A stretch of 43,284 bases of DNA from an uncultured Collinsella sp. (lineage in GTDB: Bacteria; Actinomycetota; Coriobacteriia; Coriobacteriales; Coriobacteriaceae): assembly GCA_902494715.1 (NCBI GenBank), contig CABUUJ010000010.1, forward strand, positions 1 to 43,284. The letters run 5' to 3'. Positions 1-7,617 of this stretch are shown in pieces. The notes below the pieces were generated by a model that saw only the letters and a program-made list of their open reading frames with translations, ran no database searches and had not been told where the DNA came from. A program made the position numbers and the translations under genes. Within the stretch, counting starts at the first letter, position 1, and each line of letters begins with the position of its first letter.

Positions 1-26
1 CTCTGGTGCCCCCGGGCGGATTCGAA
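1..26 (-). repeat. Duplicate of the tRNA-Arg 3' end (T-loop to CCA)
   Basis: These 26 bases are identical to positions 129-154, which are the T-loop, the acceptor 3' strand and the CCA end of the tRNA-Arg(CCU) gene. A third related piece lies in opposite orientation at about 53-80 (GCGGGTGTCGACGG followed by CCGAATCCG), matching the anticodon-stem to T-arm part with a few changes. A copied tRNA 3' end is the usual footprint of site-specific integration, but no integrase is visible and the window starts here. It could also be a degenerate tRNA or an assembly junction. Confidence 0.6.
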
Positions 27-92
27 AACTCCCCCCGCGGGGAAATTGGTGACGCGGGTGTCGACGGTCCGAATCCGGCCTTTAGACCAGAA

Positions 93-121
93 GAGCCCGG
101 CACCGTAGCGGTACCGGGCTC
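93..121 (-). terminator. Hairpin downstream of tRNA-Arg, possible terminator
   Basis: GAGCCCGGCACC (93-104) pairs with GGTACCGGGCTC (110-121) with one mismatch and a 5-base loop, 11 bases past the tRNA 3' end on the minus strand. The following bases (TTCTGGTCT) are only weakly T-rich, so it may act as a processing or weak termination signal. Confidence 0.4.
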
Positions 122-131
122 GATATTCCTC

Positions 132-207
132 TGGTGCCCCCGGGCGGATTCGAACCGTCGACACCCGCTTTAGGAGAGCGGTGCTCTATCCCCTGAGCTA
201 CGGAGGC
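132..207 (-). tRNA. tRNA-Arg (anticodon CCU)
   Basis: Read on the minus strand, this is a 76-base cloverleaf including an encoded CCA. The acceptor strands GCCTCCG and CGGGGGC pair with one G-U. The D arm contains GCTCAGGGGATAGAGC. The anticodon stem CCGCT/AGCGG carries the loop CTCCTAA, giving anticodon CCU, which reads AGG arginine codons. The T arm has the canonical TTCGAAT loop. It is a solo tRNA gene here. AGG is expected to be a rare codon in such a GC-rich genome. Confidence 0.94.
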
Positions 208-265
208 ATGTTGTACTAGTGTAGCAGATTTACTGCATCGCTATACGTCGCATGACTAGACTTCG

Positions 266-334
266 AAGTTGCGGTGGAATAGTTCCTGTCTGAAGCATCT
301 AAAGCCGTATTTAGGAACTATTCCACCGCAACTT
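266..334. repeat. Palindromic repeat PAL-A, copy 1
   Basis: Two perfect 22-base arms (266-287 and 313-334; arm begins AAGTTGCGGTGGAA) enclose a 25-base loop. A second copy with the same arm and loop lengths is at 3953-4021. Each copy sits within about 11 bases of the stop codon of a minus-strand gene (here the DUF956 gene), so it may protect or end transcripts. No T tract follows the stem. Confidence 0.85.
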
Positions 335-342
335 ATGAGGAA

Positions 343-741
343 CTATTTGGCTTTGTGGAAGAGGCCTTTGATGACGGAGGGGATGCTCTTGGCGCCCTTG
401 GCGGTCACATCGATAAAGTCGGGCGAACGCACGAGCTTATCCTCGTCGACGTACTTGCGGACCGCGCGAAGCGTCTCTTTGTCGTCGCGCGTCGAAAACG
501 TAAAGTGACCGTTGTCCTTGGTGAAGATAGCAAAACGCGTAATCTTCTTGGTGCCGCGCAAAACCTCGGCGGCAATATAGTCGACCTCGTCCCACGGGAT
601 TTGAATATAATCCTCGGGATTGCGCTCGTTATAGTACTCGAACGCCTTATTGCCCACCATCACGTTACCGTGGCTGGTAAGCCCCATCAGGCAGGTTGCC
701 GGCGTTGCCAGATCGACCGTGCTGTTCTGAGATTGCGCCAT
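343..741 (-). CDS. DUF956 family protein (ManO-like), mannose PTS-associated
   Basis: A 132-residue protein beginning MAQSQNSTVDLATPAT. It matches the DUF956 family, which is typically encoded next to mannose-family PTS genes in Firmicutes and has been called ManO; its biochemical role is not established. Features such as YIQIPWDEVDYI and FTFSTRDDKETLRAVR are typical of the family, and no membrane segment is present. The start at 741 is preferred over the in-frame ATG at 780 because the upstream one lies inside the terminator hairpin at 761-806, while 741 has a GGAGG 11 bases upstream. The gene follows manZ on the same strand but is separated by that terminator, so its level is probably set by read-through or by its own promoter. 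The family call is from recognition of the sequence, without a search. Confidence 0.85.
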   Translation of the reverse strand: MAQSQNSTVDLATPATCLMGLTSHGNVMVGNKAFEYYNERNPEDYIQIPWDEVDYIAAEVLRGTKKITRFAIFTKDNGHFTFSTRDDKETLRAVRKYVDEDKLVRSPDFIDVTAKGAKSIPSVIKGLFHKAK

Positions 742-760
742 ACGCGCCTCGCCCTCCAAT

Positions 761-806
761 AAAAAACAATCGGACCGCATCCAGTGTACCCACCGGGTGC
801 GGTCCG
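761..806 (-). terminator. Intrinsic terminator after manZ
   Basis: On the minus strand a 12-bp stem (795-806 with 771-782, closed by CGGACCGCA and TGCGGTCCG) with a 12-base loop is followed by a T-rich run (ATTGTTTTTT). It separates the manXYZ genes from the DUF956 gene, giving lower expression of the latter if read-through is partial. Confidence 0.85.
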
Positions 807-862
807 TTTCAATGGCTCAAAAGCCCTTACCTAGCAACTCTCGGTCTTAAGCCGAAGCGTGC

Positions 863-1783
863 TTACATGAAGCCGCAGAAGCGACCGATGATGCCGACGG
901 CGAAGAGAGCCAGGATGATGACGATCGGGCTAACCTTCTTCTTGAGGAGCTTGCAGACCAGCAGGGTCAGGCACACGGCGGCAAGGCCGGGGATGAGCTG
1001 ATCGAGGTTACCCTGGAGCGTGGTGACCTTCATCTGATCAAGGGCGGTAGCACCGACGGAGTTGTACATCGTCAGCGCTTCCTTGATACCCTCGGAACCG
1101 GAGGGCAGGCTAGCCCAGTCGATAAAGGCGCCAGCAGACTGCTTGACCGTGGAGACGATCGGGGTGAAGGAAATGGACACCCAGCGTTCGACCAGGGCGC
1201 CGATGATGAACATACCCAGGATGGAAGCGCCCTCGGTGACCTTGCCCATCAGACCGCCGGAGAGGTCCTTGGCGATAGAGGAGCCGACCTTGTAGCCAAA
1301 CTCCTGTGTGTACCACAGGAAAGCGTAACGGATGATGTTCCACGCGAAGAAGAACAGCAGCGGACCGACGATGCTGCCGGACATGGCCAGGGAAGCGCCC
1401 AGAGCGCCCAGAATCGGGCGAAGGGTGAACCAGAAGACGGGGTCACCGACGCCGGCGAGCGGGCCCATCATACCGACCTTGACGCCCTGGATGGCGACGT
1501 CATCGATCGGAGCACCGTTGGCGCGCTCCTCCTCGAGGGCGAGGGTAACGCCAATGACGGGGGCGGAAACATAGGGGTGGGTGTTATAGAACTCCAGGTG
1601 GCGCTTAAGAGCGGCAATCTGGTCATCCTTGCTGGTGTAGAGCTTCTTGATCGCAGGGATCATTGCGAAGCACCAGCCGCCGTTCTGCATACGCTCGTAG
1701 TTCCACGAGCCCTGAAGGAACTGATGACGGAAGCAAACCTTCTTACGGTCAGCCTTGGTGAGCTGAATCTTGTTCTCTGCCAT
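863..1783 (-). CDS. manZ: PTS mannose/fructose/sorbose family IID component
   Basis: A 306-residue membrane subunit of a mannose-family phosphotransferase permease. With IIC it forms the sugar channel that imports and helps phosphorylate hexoses; the exact sugar cannot be read from sequence. Family features include the N-terminal stretch RHQFLQGSWNYERMQNGG, AMIPAIKKLY and the glycine-rich GVKVGMMGPLAGVGDPVFWF. Hydrophobic segments in the C-terminal half end with LALFAVGIIGRFCGFM. Start 1783 (ATG) was chosen over the GTG at 1792 because GGAGGGG lies 10 bases upstream of the ATG. It lies 16 bases after manY and is the third gene of the operon. The length is normal for IID proteins (about 280-305 residues). 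Confidence 0.95.
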   Translation of the reverse strand: MAENKIQLTKADRKKVCFRHQFLQGSWNYERMQNGGWCFAMIPAIKKLYTSKDDQIAALKRHLEFYNTHPYVSAPVIGVTLALEEERANGAPIDDVAIQGVKVGMMGPLAGVGDPVFWFTLRPILGALGASLAMSGSIVGPLLFFFAWNIIRYAFLWYTQEFGYKVGSSIAKDLSGGLMGKVTEGASILGMFIIGALVERWVSISFTPIVSTVKQSAGAFIDWASLPSGSEGIKEALTMYNSVGATALDQMKVTTLQGNLDQLIPGLAAVCLTLLVCKLLKKKVSPIVIILALFAVGIIGRFCGFM

Positions 1784-1799
1784 ATGTATCACTCCCCTC

Positions 1800-2618
1800 C
1801 TACTCGTAATCGTTCAGAATGTCGCCGAGCGGGTCGCCGGAGCCACCGCCCATGCCGCCACCCTGCTTGGCCAGATCCTTAAGGCCAAGGTAGATGAGGG
1901 CAAGGGAGATGCCGATGAGGCCAAGGGCGATCAGCGTGAGCTGAGGGATGGCAGCAAGGACAAAGCCGAGGATGAAGAACGGCCAGGTCTCCTTGGTGGC
2001 CATCATGTTGATGACCATGGCGTAACCGACGGAAGCGACCATGCCGCCGCCGACGGCCATGCCGCCGGACAGCCAGTCGGGCATAGCGTTAAGCGCGTTG
2101 GTAACAGCCTCGGCCGGGATAACGCACAGAAGTACTGCCGGGATGGCGATACGAAGGCCCTGCATGAGGATGGCAGCGTACTGCCAGCGCTCGATGCCGG
2201 AGAAGTCGCCCTTCTCGGCGCAACCGTCCATGGCGTGAGCGATAGCGGTAGCAATGGTACGGCAGATCATGGTCAGGAACAGACCAGCGACCGACAGCGG
2301 GACGGCGACGGCGATGGCCGCGGTAACGGCCTTGGCCGAATCAGTGGCGCCGCCGTTGAGGGCGAGCACCATGATGATCGAAGAAGCGACCGAGGCCAGA
2401 GCGGCGTCAGGCGCGACGGCGGCGCCGACGTTAGCCCAGCCAAGGGCCATCATCTGGAGCGAACCGCCCAGGAGGATGCCCTCCTGAAGGTGACCGGTTA
2501 CGAGACCGATAAGCGTGCATGCCACGAGCGGCTGATGGAACTGGAACTCATCCAGAATGCCTTCCATACCGGCAAGCAACGCGACAATCGCAACAAGCAG
2601 AATAGTGATTGCAGACAT
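1800..2618 (-). CDS. manY: PTS mannose/fructose/sorbose family IIC component
   Basis: A 272-residue polytopic membrane protein, the sugar-translocating IIC subunit of the mannose-family PTS. The diagnostic region LGGSLQMMALGWANVGAAVA (residues about 51-70) and the following PDAALASVAS are conserved in this family. Several long hydrophobic helices follow. The C-terminus is glycine-rich (GGGMGGGSGD) and cytoplasmic by inference. The ATG at 2618 is preceded by a GGAGG-like site. It lies between manX (18-base gap) and manZ (16-base gap) in one operon. It is expected to work with the IIAB protein of manX, with phosphate passed from HPr via IIA and IIB. Confidence 0.95.
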   Translation of the reverse strand: MSAITILLVAIVALLAGMEGILDEFQFHQPLVACTLIGLVTGHLQEGILLGGSLQMMALGWANVGAAVAPDAALASVASSIIMVLALNGGATDSAKAVTAAIAVAVPLSVAGLFLTMICRTIATAIAHAMDGCAEKGDFSGIERWQYAAILMQGLRIAIPAVLLCVIPAEAVTNALNAMPDWLSGGMAVGGGMVASVGYAMVINMMATKETWPFFILGFVLAAIPQLTLIALGLIGISLALIYLGLKDLAKQGGGMGGGSGDPLGDILNDYE

Positions 2619-2636
2619 GTATCGGACCCTCCTTTA

Positions 2637-3626
2637 CTATGCTTGAGCGGCCAGTTCGGCCTTAGCTTTCTTCAACATGGCGTCGAGATCCTCGGAGGCA
2701 TCCGAAGGAACCTTGCGGACCTCGAACTTGACGCCCTTGGCCTTGAGGGCCTCGAGGGTCTTAACGTCGTCATCGCCCATAGCGACGGCGTTGGTGACGA
2801 CGACCTTGCCCTTGGAGTGAGCCATGGAACCGATGTTGACTTCCTTGATGTCGACGCCGGCCTCGATGGCCTTGAGCAGATCCTGCGGGTTCTCGAAGAG
2901 CAGCATGGCCTTGGTGTCACCAAAACGCGTGTCCTTGACGACCTCGGCCATCTTCTTGATAGGCACGACGTTGGCATGGACTCCCGGAGGGGCAGCCTGC
3001 TCGATCATGGTCTTGCGGAGCTCGTCGTGAGCAACGCCGTCGGAAACCACGATGATGCGGTTGGGGTTGATCTGCTTGGTCCACGTGGTGGCCACCTGGC
3101 CATGCAGCAGACGGGTGTCGATACGGACGTGGGCAATCTTGATGTGCCCGTCGCCGATGACCGTTCCCGGAGGGATGGCGCCTGCAGGAGCAGCGGCGGC
3201 CGCAGCCGGCTTCTTCTCCTCGGGCTCCAGAGACTCGGGCTTGACGCGCACGCCAGCCTTAGCCTCAGTCACGAGATGTTTTGCGATCGCATGTGCAGTG
3301 TTCTTTGCATCAAAGCGCTGCGAATATGCCTCGATGAGCATAGGCAGGTTGACACCGGTGACGATAGCCCAGGAATCATGGCCCTCGATGAGCCCGCTAA
3401 TCTGGTTGAACGGCGTGCCGCCCCACAGATCAACGAGGAAGAGCACCTGCTCCTGGTCCTCGAAGGAAGCGATTGCTTCCTCGACCTTAGCACGGAAGTC
3501 GTCGGGGCCCATGCTCGGCTCGAGCGAGACCACGGCTACAGACGGCTGATCGCCAAAGACCATCGAGCCCGTCTGCCTGATTCCAGCTGCCAAGTCCCCG
3601 TGGCTAGCAAGAACAATACTTACCAT
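2637..3626 (-). CDS. manX: PTS mannose-family IIAB fusion protein
   Basis: A 329-residue cytoplasmic phosphocarrier. The N-terminal IIA domain (residues 1-125) carries the phosphorylated His9 in IVLASHGDLAAG and the conserved DLWGGTPFN. An Ala/Pro/Glu-rich linker spans about 128-155. The IIB domain (160-329) has the phosphorylated His175 in RIDTRLLHGQVAT. It takes phosphate from HPr and passes it to the sugar bound in IIC/IID. Start 3626 (ATG) has AGGAGG 7 bases upstream; the preceding in-frame GTG at 3629 is too close to it. It is the first gene of the operon manX-manY-manZ. The upstream 390 bases hold no gene and probably carry the promoter. IIAB fusions are common in this family, as in E. 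coli ManX. Confidence 0.95.
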   Translation of the reverse strand: MVSIVLASHGDLAAGIRQTGSMVFGDQPSVAVVSLEPSMGPDDFRAKVEEAIASFEDQEQVLFLVDLWGGTPFNQISGLIEGHDSWAIVTGVNLPMLIEAYSQRFDAKNTAHAIAKHLVTEAKAGVRVKPESLEPEEKKPAAAAAAPAGAIPPGTVIGDGHIKIAHVRIDTRLLHGQVATTWTKQINPNRIIVVSDGVAHDELRKTMIEQAAPPGVHANVVPIKKMAEVVKDTRFGDTKAMLLFENPQDLLKAIEAGVDIKEVNIGSMAHSKGKVVVTNAVAMGDDDVKTLEALKAKGVKFEVRKVPSDASEDLDAMLKKAKAELAAQA

Positions 3627-3952
3627 CACATAACCTCCTTTTTGTCTACGTAATTCCTACACGACATGAAAGGAGTATACCTGTTTGGATTGTGGAATTA
3701 TGGCTAAATTCGCAAAAGGTTGGATTATTTGTTTAAACGTCTAGGTTTGTTACAAGTTGATTACGTTACTGCTTTTTGACTCATTACACGCCAAGGCGTC
3801 GCTCATCAAGCCACGCATTTTACAGATACAAGCAGACTGTTCATTAATATCGATTTTAGGCAAGCGCGAATGCGCTTGTACTGCCGCTACTTTGTTCAAA
3901 CAGGTATGACTTGACTATTTGCGCGACTTATGATCTACGAAACCACTCAAAA
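3627..3952. other. Intergenic region upstream of manX
   Basis: No convincing gene. It is AT-richer than its surroundings. Seen are a possible minus-strand -10 (TATACT, 3676-3681), an 8-base palindrome GTTTAAAC near 3732, and a small hairpin (CAAGCGC/GCGCTTG, 3862-3879). Regulators of mannose PTS operons often bind here, but no operator could be assigned. The following PAL-A copy 2 belongs to the 3' side of hypA. Confidence 0.5.
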
Positions 3953-4021
3953 AAGTTGCGGTGGAATAGTTCTTGTTTAAGAGCCAGAAGGCTGGATTTA
4001 GGAACTATTTCACCGCAACTT
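3953..4021. repeat. Palindromic repeat PAL-A, copy 2
   Basis: Arms 3953-3974 and 4000-4021 pair over 22 bases, with a mismatch or wobble or two, around a 25-base loop. The arms match copy 1 at 266-334, while the loop has diverged and now holds its own small hairpin (AGCC/GGCT). It begins 10 bases past the hypA stop codon. Confidence 0.85.
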
Positions 4022-4031
4022 ATAGGGGATC

Positions 4032-4460
4032 CTAGACGATGTGGAGGGGGTGGGCGGCATCGACGGCGTCGGGGACGTCGGAAGGGCCGTCGGGGGCAGC
4101 GTCTGCCGGTTCCTCGTCGGGGGTCTCAATCTGCTTGATCATGACCTCTTGGCCCTGGAGCAGATAGGTATCGCCGCTACCGCAATGGGGGCAGGTCTTG
4201 CCGTGCTCGACCGTCGCGTAGTCGCAGCCGCACGCCTCGCAATGCGTCACGGCCTCGACGGGCTCCACAATAAGCTCCGCGCCCTGCGCGATGGGCTTTT
4301 TATCTGCCGCCCAGCGCCAAGCGTCGAGCAGCAAGTCAGGAACGACGCCCGAGACCTCGCCTAGCAGCAGCGTGACGCTCGAAACGCGACTCACGCCATT
4401 GGTGCGCGCCACGTTCTCGACATCGCGAATGATGTGGTAAACGATTCCCAATTCATGCAC
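4032..4460 (-). CDS. hypA: Hydrogenase nickel incorporation protein HypA
   Basis: A 142-residue metallochaperone that delivers nickel to the large subunit of [NiFe]-hydrogenase (or to urease in some organisms). The N-terminus MHELGIV includes the nickel-binding His2. The zinc ribbon uses Cys74 and Cys77 (HCEACG) with Cys90 and Cys93 (TCPHCG). About 30 extra residues at the C-terminus are rich in Pro, Asp and Ala and end in HPLHIV; this tail is longer than in typical HypA (about 115 residues). The start is GTG at 4460, with GGAAG 5-6 bases upstream; that ribosome site overlaps the base of a hairpin of repeat element E1. The other maturation genes are 29 kb away (hypF, hypC, hypD, hypE), and hypB is not in the window. 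It may be cotranscribed with the upstream flavoprotein gene. Confidence 0.93.
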   Translation of the reverse strand: MHELGIVYHIIRDVENVARTNGVSRVSSVTLLLGEVSGVVPDLLLDAWRWAADKKPIAQGAELIVEPVEAVTHCEACGCDYATVEHGKTCPHCGSGDTYLLQGQEVMIKQIETPDEEPADAAPDGPSDVPDAVDAAHPLHIV

Positions 4461-4468
4461 TTTTTCTT

Positions 4469-4612
4469 CCGCCGTTCTAACGAACGGCGGTCGGCTTGAC
4501 GCTGTGCGAGCCCCAGACGGGCGATCTGCCTTTCAATCGTCGGGCATGGGCAAAAGCCCTATGCCCTCCTCTTTCAAGGCACCTCGCCACGCCTGGGACT
4601 CGCTCGCTGTCC
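4469..4612 (-). repeat. Structured repeat element E, copy E1
   Basis: Read on the minus strand in order: the conserved GGACAGCGAGCGA, outer stem left (4603-4590), a bulged hairpin with TTTT loop (4566-4542), TTGAA, a small hairpin (4530-4520), outer stem right (4519-4506) and a distal hairpin (4490-4469, 9-bp perfect stem, GTTA loop). Copies E2, E3 and E4 share this order with different stem sequences. E1 fills most of the spacer between the flavoprotein and hypA genes in their direction of transcription. The distal hairpin overlaps the GG of the hypA ribosome site. Confidence 0.8.
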
Positions 4613-4650
4613 AACCGCTCTCTGCGCCGTTCTCCTGCTTGTTACGTTTC

Positions 4651-7428
4651 TTACTTCTTCCCAAATTTAATCTTGATGGCGCGCTTGAGCGCATACTTGC
4701 CGAGGCTTGGGAGCTTTTGCTCGTATTTGACCATCGTGGAGCACTCGGGGCGGTCGCGATCCAGGTGGATGGCATCGAACGCGCACTTGGTGGTGCACAG
4801 ACCGCAGCCGATGCACTTGTTGGGATCGACGATCGAGGCACCGCAGCCCAGGCAGCGGGCGGTCTCGGCGCGCACCTGCTCCTCGGTAAAGGTCTCGACG
4901 TACTCGCTAAAGGGTGCAGCCTTCTCGCGGTCGCGGTCGACATGCGCCACCTCGCGGCTCGCGTTGTCGTAGCTCTCGATCACGACATCGTCGCGGTCGA
5001 GCGCGGTGTAGTGGCGCTGGTTGCGGCCGATGGCGAGCGTGGAGCCCGGCTGCACAAAGCGATGGATGGACACGGCGGCCTCGTGACCGGCGGCGATGGC
5101 GTCGATGGCAAAGCTCGGACCGGTGTAGACGTCGCCGCCCACAAAGATGTCGGGCTCAGCGGTCTGATAGGTCCGGGGGTCGGCAAGAGCACCCTGGCCG
5201 CGGCCGAGCTCCACCTTGGAGCCAGCCAGCAGGTCGCCCCACACAATGGACTGGCCAATCGACATGACCACGCGGTCGGCATCGACGCGGCGCAGATCGT
5301 TCTCGTCGTACTCGGGCGCAAACCGGCCCTCGTCGTCAAAGACACGCGTGCAGCGCTTGAAGGTGATACCGCACACACGACCGGCCTCGTCCAGGTGAAC
5401 CTCCTTGGGGCCCCAGCCGCAGCTGATGTGAGCGCCGTCCTCAACGGCCTCGCGACGCTCCTCCTCGCTGGCGGGCATCTGGGCCTCGCTCTCCAGGCAG
5501 AACATCTCAACGTGCTCGGAACCCAGACGGCAGGCGTTGCGCGCGACGTCGATGGCCACGTTGCCGCCGCCCACCACGATGGTGCGGCCGGGCAGCGCGT
5601 CGATCTTGCCACTGTTGACCTCGCGCAAAAAGTCGACGGCCACGGTCACGTCCTCGGCATCCTCGCCCGGAATACCGGCGAGGCGGCCGCCCTGGCAGCC
5701 AATAGCCACGTAGAAGGCCTTAAAGCCCTGCTCGCGCAGCTCGTCGAGCGTCACATCGCGACCGACCTCCACGCCATAGCGGAACTCGGCGCCCATCAGG
5801 CGAATGATCTCGACCTCTGCCTCGATAACGTCCTTCTCCAGCTTAAAGCTGGGAATACCGTAGGTGAGCATGCCGCCCGGGCGCTCGTTCTTCTCGAACA
5901 CGACGGGCTTGTAGCCCTTCTCGGCCAGATAGAAAGCACAGGACAGACCGGCCGGACCGGCACCGATGATGGCGATCTTCTGATCGAAGCCGCCAGCGCG
6001 TGTCGGCGTCACCACGGGCGGGACATAGCGGGTCGCGGCATCAAGATCGCGCTGGGCGATAAACTTCTTGACCTCGTCGATAGCCACGGCGGCGTCCACA
6101 CGGCCGCGGGTGCAGGCATCCTCGCAGCGGCGGTTGCACACGCGGCCGCAGATAGCGGGCAGCGGGTTCTCGCGCTTGATGAGCGCCAGCGCCTCGTCAT
6201 AGCGCCCCTGCGCCGCAAGCTTCAGATAGCCCTGAACGGCAACGTGCGCGGGGCAGGCCGTCTTGCAGGGAGCGGTGCCGGACTCGTGCGTCTCGATGCG
6301 GTTGTCGTTGCGGTAGTTGGGCGACCACTTGGTGTGGTCCCACTTGGTGGCATCGGGCAGCTCCTGGCGCGGATACTCGGGCACCTGTCCGCCGGCCTTT
6401 TTGCTGCAGAGCTTCTGGCCCAGCTTGGCGGCGCCGGCCGGACACACCTCAACGCAGCGACCGCAGGCCACGCACTTGTCCTTCTCGACCTTGGCGACAT
6501 AGGCCGAGCGCGACAGGTTGGGCGTGTTGAACAGCTGCGAGGTACGCAGGGCGTAGCACACGTTGACGTTGCAGTTGCAGATGGCGAAGATCTTGTTCTC
6601 GCCGTCGATATTGGTGATCTGGTGCACAAAGCCGTTGTCCTCGGCCTGGCGCAGGATGTCGTAAACCTCGTCGCGGGTCACGTAATGGCCACGATCGGTT
6701 TCGACCACGTAGTCGGCCATATCACCCACGGCGATACACCAATCGGCCGGGTCGTCGGCGCAGCCCTCACCCATCACGCGACGGCTCGCGCGGCAGCTGC
6801 AGGTGCTAGCGGCATATTTGCCATCGTATTTGTCGAGCCAATGCTCGATATGCTCGATCGGCACCGAGGTGCTCGAAGCATCGATAGCCTTCTCGACCGG
6901 AATGACATGCATGCCGATACCGGCGCCTCCGGGCGGCACCATCGGCGTGGCCTTGGACAGCGGTCCCTTGGACGCCTGCTCAAAGAACTTGGCATAGACC
7001 GGGTGCTCCTCGAGCTGGCTCACGCGCATGTTGAGGAACTCAGCGGAACCCGGCACCAGCATGGGCAGCACCCACTGCTTGGCGCGCTCGGGGTTTTCCC
7101 AGTTGTACTCGAGCAGACCCGTGTAGCTCATGTCGTCGAGCATCTTCTCGATATCGGCCTCGGGCATGCCGGTGAGCTTGGCCATCTCGGGCAGCGTATA
7201 GGGACGGCGCATCTTCATCTTGCAGAGCACTTCGGCCTGCTCGTCGGTCGCGGCCTCGGCAAACGACCAGTACTCGTAGCCCAACAGCTCGTCGCGATGC
7301 AGCAGACGGTTGGTGCAGTGCTCGCACAGCTTGACGATGGCCTCGCGCGGATGCTCCGGCAGCGGCGGCACGAACTCCGAACCGATGTCGGGCTCGGTGT
7401 AGCTAATCCCCGGTCCGTTGAGAATCAT
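4651..7428 (-). CDS. Multidomain Fe-S flavoprotein oxidoreductase (GltD-like core)
   Basis: A 925-residue cytoplasmic redox protein. Residues 1-310 form an N-terminal domain with helix-turn-helix-like MAKLTGMPEADIEKML and clustered cysteines (STCSCR, CNCNVNVC). A ferredoxin motif CVACGRCVEVCP is at about 319-330. Residues 385-460 resemble the Fe-S domain of glutamate synthase small subunit and dihydropyrimidine dehydrogenase (CKTACP, CGRVCNRRCEDAC). Next come the FAD motif GAGPAGLSCAFYLAEKG (about 489) and an NAD(P)H site GGGNVAIDVARNA. The C-terminus has further clusters (CLGCG, CIGCGLCTTKC). Such enzymes shuttle electrons between NAD(P)H and ferredoxin or a partner; the partner here is unknown. 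Start 7428 (MILNGPG) has AGAAGGGA upstream; the longer in-frame version lacks a site and family-like sequence. It is divergent from a TetR-type gene whose operators lie between them. Confidence 0.85.
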   Translation of the reverse strand: MILNGPGISYTEPDIGSEFVPPLPEHPREAIVKLCEHCTNRLLHRDELLGYEYWSFAEAATDEQAEVLCKMKMRRPYTLPEMAKLTGMPEADIEKMLDDMSYTGLLEYNWENPERAKQWVLPMLVPGSAEFLNMRVSQLEEHPVYAKFFEQASKGPLSKATPMVPPGGAGIGMHVIPVEKAIDASSTSVPIEHIEHWLDKYDGKYAASTCSCRASRRVMGEGCADDPADWCIAVGDMADYVVETDRGHYVTRDEVYDILRQAEDNGFVHQITNIDGENKIFAICNCNVNVCYALRTSQLFNTPNLSRSAYVAKVEKDKCVACGRCVEVCPAGAAKLGQKLCSKKAGGQVPEYPRQELPDATKWDHTKWSPNYRNDNRIETHESGTAPCKTACPAHVAVQGYLKLAAQGRYDEALALIKRENPLPAICGRVCNRRCEDACTRGRVDAAVAIDEVKKFIAQRDLDAATRYVPPVVTPTRAGGFDQKIAIIGAGPAGLSCAFYLAEKGYKPVVFEKNERPGGMLTYGIPSFKLEKDVIEAEVEIIRLMGAEFRYGVEVGRDVTLDELREQGFKAFYVAIGCQGGRLAGIPGEDAEDVTVAVDFLREVNSGKIDALPGRTIVVGGGNVAIDVARNACRLGSEHVEMFCLESEAQMPASEEERREAVEDGAHISCGWGPKEVHLDEAGRVCGITFKRCTRVFDDEGRFAPEYDENDLRRVDADRVVMSIGQSIVWGDLLAGSKVELGRGQGALADPRTYQTAEPDIFVGGDVYTGPSFAIDAIAAGHEAAVSIHRFVQPGSTLAIGRNQRHYTALDRDDVVIESYDNASREVAHVDRDREKAAPFSEYVETFTEEQVRAETARCLGCGASIVDPNKCIGCGLCTTKCAFDAIHLDRDRPECSTMVKYEQKLPSLGKYALKRAIKIKFGKK

Positions 7429-7520
7429 GGTCGTCCCTTCTCTTGCCACAGCCCGACGAGGCCGCAGCGCCCCTCTTTTTTTGCAGGCCGGGCATGCCCC
7501 ATGCCGTTCACCCGCCATTG

Positions 7521-7558
7521 TTGACATTGTGTCAAAAACAGTATTGACGAACCGTCAA
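7521..7558. promoter_or_regulatory. Paired palindromic operators between divergent genes
   Basis: Two 15-bp inverted repeats lie in the spacer: TTGACA-TTG-TGTCAA (7521-7535) and TTGACG-AAC-CGTCAA (7544-7558). Their centres are 23 bp apart, about two helical turns. They are between the flavoprotein gene (minus) and the TetR-type gene (plus). The half-site TTGAC(A/G) also resembles a -35 box. Binding by the adjacent TetR-type regulator is an inference. Confidence 0.75.
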
Positions 7559-7617
7559 CAATATTCAAGACTGTTAGGCGAACGGTCGGGCTCAAACGGA
7601 TGAAAGGCGGCAAACGC

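Noticed and set aside
1770..3653. Long open frame on the plus strand opposite manXYZ (627 codons)
   Set aside because: It is the GC-rich shadow of the real PTS genes; low-complexity product with no family features.
4504..7524. Long plus-strand open frame opposite the flavoprotein (1006 codons)
   Set aside because: Antisense shadow rich in His, Ala and Asp; the minus strand encodes a clear multidomain enzyme.
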